Source: Micropterus salmoides
Lineage: Eukaryota; Chordata; Actinopteri; Centrarchiformes; Centrarchidae
Assembly: GCF_014851395.1 (NCBI RefSeq)
Contig: NW_024040817.1
Location: 28,925,976 to 28,989,975 of the forward strand
Direction: 5' to 3'
DNA length: 64,000 nucleotides
Shown: one piece after another, positions 59,522-64,000 of the stretch
Position numbering within the stretch: position 1 is the stretch's first letter
Layout: each line of letters starts with the position of its first letter
Position numbers and translations under genes: made by a program
The notes under the pieces: model-generated
What the model was told of the DNA's origin: nothing
The model's input: only the letters and a program-made list of their open reading frames with translations
Database searches by the model: none

Positions 59522-61600
59522 TGTTTTTTCATCAGGAAGCACAAGCACAAGAAAGCTTCAGTCAATTAATGTCTTTGATGTCACATATCATGTTCGTTGT
59601 TATGCAAATGCCTGCCTGTTAGAAACACAATGAGGAGTATAATCTGCCCAGATCTGGATGTCTGCAATGAATACGTAAAGAGAGAAAGATTAAAAAGAAA
59701 ATAAATAAATAAAAAGGGAAGGAGGTGTGAAAGTGTGAAATTTAGAAGGGGATAAATTTAGGAGAAATAAAACAGCATATTCTCTTGCAAAATGGAAAGC
59801 TGTGAAATGCTCCACAATTTACAACTGAAATGATTTCCACTTCTCCTGGATATGGTCCTGGTTAGTCATTGATACCTTATACACTTCAGCTCCACAGGGA
59901 TAAATTGGCGGAAGCAGATATTTATATATATATATATATATCTTTTCTCGCCTTTTTTTTTTTTTTAGAAAGTGTTGGAAATTGAAAATGAAGTCTAGAT
60001 GTCACAGATCACCAAGTACGGCATAATCAGCTGAATGGGCCTGCACACACTGTGCCTTGTATAACAAGTTGGAGAGTTTGCTCAGACAGCCATTCAAATT
60101 TTCTGAAAGCTAAGAAGCAGAACTTAAGGCCAGACATGTATTATGGAGACAAAGCCCCCAAACCTGTCAGACATCTTTGCTTTATAATGACCAGGAAGAG
60201 TCTAGGCCTTTTTGGAACACTGCACCAAAGCTTTTTACCAGAGTTGCTAATTTTAGGATTAGCTGTTGAAAATTCAGAGAGCCAGGCAAATGCAATGCCA
60301 ACTGGCAATGAGGACAGCTGAGTGAGACTGAAAGAATTATTACGGTTTATTACAACTTATTTTTGTAGTTTTTGCTATCCTTCTTATTGGTACTGAGTGG
60401 CACGGACAGTCAAATGATCAGAAAGGTATTAAGATAACCTTTTGTTTAGCCAAAAGTAATTGGGGGCGATAACAAAGGATAAAAAGGGACTGTTTTTATC
60501 CAAACTATCTGTTGTAAACATCCTCACAGGTTACATTCTAACTTCCTTTTTCAACTTTGACCTGGCGTAGTTTTCCTAAGCAGTGAGGGATTATTACTGA
60601 CACTACAGTTGTGCTAACTTTTGGATTTAACTCCAACTGAAGTGGTTTAAATAATCTGCCTAGACTGCTAGCTTGTTAACAACCTCTGATCGGGATGGTT
60701 CGACCATGCCATGTTTTTTTTCTTCTCTTTTTTTGAAAATCGATGATAATGATACCAAATTACAGGACTTAACAACAATCCTGCAGTAAATCCTACTTTC
60801 ATTCTGATAGTTTTTTTGTTGAAACTGTTTTAGGGAGATAATTTTGGAGGATGTAGTTCGAGGTACTGTTGAATTGTACTTTGTTATACTGACAGCTATT
60901 GTTTTGTCCACCCCATTATTTAAATGAGGGTCTGTTAAATAACAGAAACACTGCTCTGTATAATGCAATATAGTTCAACAGTCTGTTTGCAAAGCTGCTG
61001 TTAAATACCTGTGATAATGAGATCTGCAGAACAGGTGAGATGGATGTACTGCCACTCATAAATGTTGTATGGAGGCCTGCCAAGGACAGACAGGCTCGAT
61101 CTCCTGGGAATGTTCCTGCTTCCGTGCAGGTACAACACTGACACTGGAAATGAAGAGACATCAATTCAACGGGTTCAAATCCACTTCCTATACTGTCTAC
61201 CCCTCTTCCTCTGAAGGTAATGTACAAGCTGTGTTACATACTGTATAGGCAGAAAACCTTTGTTTTTTACTCTACAGAGTATATAATCTGTCCTGGTTTA
61301 TTTCTGTGTTTTCCTAATATCCTCTGAGTTATCACCCTCAGCCATCAGCACAGATGTTTTATCAGCTAGGTGCTCTGCACACTACAAACAAAATATCCAT
61401 TTTACAAGAGCCAGCTGTATGTTTTGCAAACACATGCCATGAAACATATGGTACACTAGGCATTCTAGCACCTTCTACTTCACTCTGTGGGCTCTCTGCT
61501 GGCACATTTGACTTTAAATCACCCAGCAGCCCATCTCCCTATTCCCTTTTTATTTTCTGACTCTGAACTTTTGGGTTGTGACAAATTGATGGGGTTGCAG
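59519..61600. other. non-coding region
   Basis: No gene is supported. Includes a (TA)n tract at about 59922-59941 followed by a poly-T run. GGGTTCAAATCC at 61171 resembles a tRNA B-box but lacks any cloverleaf around it. Confidence 0.4.
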
Positions 61601-64000
61601 CAAAAGGCTTTCACAATGCTATAAGTTATGGCGGGCGAAGGCCTTAAAACAATAGGCCATTAGCATACTTTCCCCCCCATCCATCAGCAGGCAGTGCCAG
61701 CTCCTGGCAGCCATTCATCACATCCATGCCACCGAGCAAGCAGGCCTCAGGCCCCCGCTGCACTGCTTATAAAGAGATGTATGAATACAACATGAACACG
61801 GTGAGCTAAAATAAAGACTAATATAGCCCAATTCAACTGTGACCATGAAGATGAATGTGTTAAAAGAAAACAGTGACAACATGACTGATAGTTTTAATAC
61901 AAGCAGTGAATAAGCAATCTGAGTCGAGGTGAGAGCTTAGTGTGTTTATTTTCATGAACTGTGACTATAATATGAGGTAGCCTACTGTAAAGCCACTAAA
62001 AGCAGTGCCGTGTCTTCCCCAGGGTGTAAAGTCTTAGGAGGGTCCTTCAGGCAGCTTTAATGCACACTGTTTGATGCAGATTAAGTTTCTCACACAGCCG
62101 TGTGCTTGTGTCAGAGCTCAGTTCAGTTTAGGACTGTGAGCCAGCGGCTGCTAGAGCTCCTGTCCATTAAGCTAGCTCTGGGGAGAGACTAAAAATTAAC
62201 CTTAATGGACACTTTTCTCTCTGAATACTAACTAGGGGCTCTTAACTAAGTACTGCTGTGTCTCTCCCGCTGTGTATTTGGCTATTGTTATTTATTTATT
62301 TTGCCACAGAGGAGTTAATGTGTGAGAGTCACCAAGCTGACAGACTCTGTTGAGACCACTCATTCACAACCCCCGCCTCTCCTTGCCATCCCTCTTTCCT
62401 GCTGAGCAGCTCTCCATAAATGCCAATTAGCAAAAATTTAAAACCAATTAGAGCTGCTTTGTGCTCAGTAAATCTGATTATTAAAAGCCATGTACATCTT
62501 CCGCGCAATCAGCGCCCGATGCTGTACTACAGACAGACTCCCATGCCAAACCTATCAGTCTGCTATCCAAGCCAGTGACTGCTTCACTACCCTCAGTCCC
62601 CCTCGCCTTCTAATCTGACTATAATGACATTTGCGTAAGGCAATGAACAGTGTTTTGCCACGCTTTTTCAAGACTCCACCACCCACCACACACATCACAG
62701 ACGTTTTTATGGCTCCTGGGTGTAATATTTCCTTCATTTGCATAATGATGTCCCCTGTTTATTATAAACCTGTGCATCCATCTCACTAAGGCCCATTGAA
62801 CAAGCAGTGGATTTGTACAAAATTAGAATGCAAATGGAATGTAATACTGTTGCACTACCAGTCGTGGGCCAATAAACTACCTGACCCCCCCTTTCCTCAG
62901 CACCTAGAAGCAATATGCACCGCAGTCACACACCTACGCAACTCTTTAAACAACAAAGATGTCATCAATCAAACTTCTGGAATAAAGTTTGTAGCAGAGG
63001 CTATAAACACGTACCATTTAAAATGTTGCGATTAGCAAGTTAAATTACCTTTTGACATTGTTGCTAAGCTGCTGATGTGACCTGCAGTTGAGGTGGACTT
63101 GCTTCAGGGATAAAAAAAAAAAAATATTTATGGTAGTCTTTCATGGTCAGATCAATGAATTTATCATGTGAATGAATAATCCATCTGAGTGCTAAATCGT
63201 TCTCTCAGTGGAGCAGTGAAGCCCCCCGATCATGCAAGGACATTTTTTGGGGGGTAAGGATCATAATCTATCCCCTTATTATTTTTAACAGCAGCAGCGT
63301 AATATATTCTCACAGTAATTAAGATGCCACTAGAGATGTATTTCTTTATGCATGGCAGCTAAAGTTTTTATAACACTTAATCATATGCGACAGCAAAATA
63401 AAAAGACTTTTGATTATACAAAGAAAATGCCATTTCTCTATGAAATATTAATGCCGGTGTTCTATCTTTGTCCCTTTAGCAGGGCCTGAATATCAACTTT
63501 TTGGCACCCGGGCCATGATAGTATGCGCCCGAAGGCCCACTCTCTCCTCCTAAAGCATTTAAATTAGATTACTGGCAAGATAAATTTGACTCATTCCGTA
63601 ACGAAATGTGCTGTGACAAATGCTGACTCAGGTGGCCACAAGCAAATCAAGACAAAAATCACCATTGCAGTTCAAACCTAGCGCACCCTTTTTATTTTAT
63701 TTTCCATTTTGTGCCAGCATACTCTGAAGCTGGTTTCTTATGGGAATGAAAATGTGGAGTTCTGATTGGATTGAGATGACCCTGCACTGGTCATTTAACA
63801 TTCTTACTGAAGTTTTTCTCCCGATGCCAACCTCTGCCTGCTCAGAGGGAGGAGCACCCCGGGGGAAGCATTTCATGGATAGAATATATCCAATGTTAGC
63901 ATACTGTACCAGGAAAGTATCCCCAATGCAATAATAGTATATGATTAAAATTTGAAAATATTCCTTCAGGAATTCTATTTTAGAGTTCTCAGCAGGGATA
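61601..64000. other. non-coding region with possible conserved elements
   Basis: No coding exon is supported. The region is poor in recognisable repeats, and several stretches (about 61680-61760, 62400-62560, 63500-63680) have balanced composition and homeodomain-like ATTA/AATTAG cores. This is the texture of conserved non-coding enhancers near a developmental gene, but conservation cannot be judged from one genome. Confidence 0.3.

Noticed and set aside
59363..59633. Arg/Glu repeat frames
   Set aside because: Translation of the GA microsatellite.
61171..61182. GGGTTCAAATCC resembling a tRNA B-box
   Set aside because: No A-box at the right distance and no cloverleaf can be drawn from the flanks.
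1..64000. Search for CRISPR-like spaced repeats, operons or phage-type modules
   Set aside because: None present. The intron-bearing genes and repeat content are vertebrate, and the only regularly spaced repeats are microsatellites.

Overview
The window looks like nuclear DNA of a ray-finned (teleost, probably percomorph) fish. Coding sequence is sparse and split by GT-AG introns, microsatellites are abundant, and I recognise several fish-type dispersed repeats: hAT-like MITEs, Rex1-like LINE fragments, a piggyBac relic, a Tc1-like relic, an L2-type 3' tail and a degraded endogenous retrovirus. There are no operons, bacterial signals, CRISPR arrays or convincing RNA genes. Well under 2% of the window is confidently protein coding.

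Two real genes are supported, both on the + strand. (1) A cAMP-dependent protein kinase inhibitor (PKI) gene, best matched to pkib, has two coding exons at 15044-15185 and 16005-16087 that join in phase to 74 residues. It carries the RRNA pseudosubstrate and the leucine-rich nuclear export signal. An acceptor just before the start codon shows that at least one further 5' non-coding exon lies upstream. (2) A stathmin gene (stmn1) has coding exons at 38601-38616, 38720-38892, 39099-39290 and 39389-39451 (147 residues). A probable non-coding first exon ends at 36884, and a promoter-like region lies at 36717-36765 (ZNF143/ETS-like composite and CCAAT palindrome).

Layout: 1-15 kb is non-coding upstream sequence and possibly 5' introns of pkib, with two well-delimited hAT MITEs (7695-8353 and 8819-9156) and a third hAT-like element. 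15.0-16.5 kb is pkib. 16.5-36.7 kb is intergenic, with repeats, one LINE relic and two LTR-like blocks. 36.7-39.6 kb is stmn1. 39.6-56.5 kb is a repeat graveyard (Rex1 RT fragments, piggyBac, Tc1, MITEs with GGTGACCAGA ends). 56.7-59.1 kb is a minus-strand, 5'-truncated, frameshifted endogenous retrovirus (integrase, env, 3' LTR). 59.1-64 kb is unique-looking non-coding DNA with possible conserved elements.

The two genes could be functionally related. PKI inhibits PKA, and PKA is one of the kinases that inactivate stathmin. Close PKI-stathmin linkage also recalls PKIA/STMN2 and PKIG/STMN3 sharing chromosomes in human. The predicted stathmin lacks two of the four classical phosphoserines (Ser25 and Ser63 of the human protein). 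I found no convincing new molecular system; the most useful leads are this linkage, the phosphosite losses and a near-perfect 28-bp hairpin at 52831-52892.
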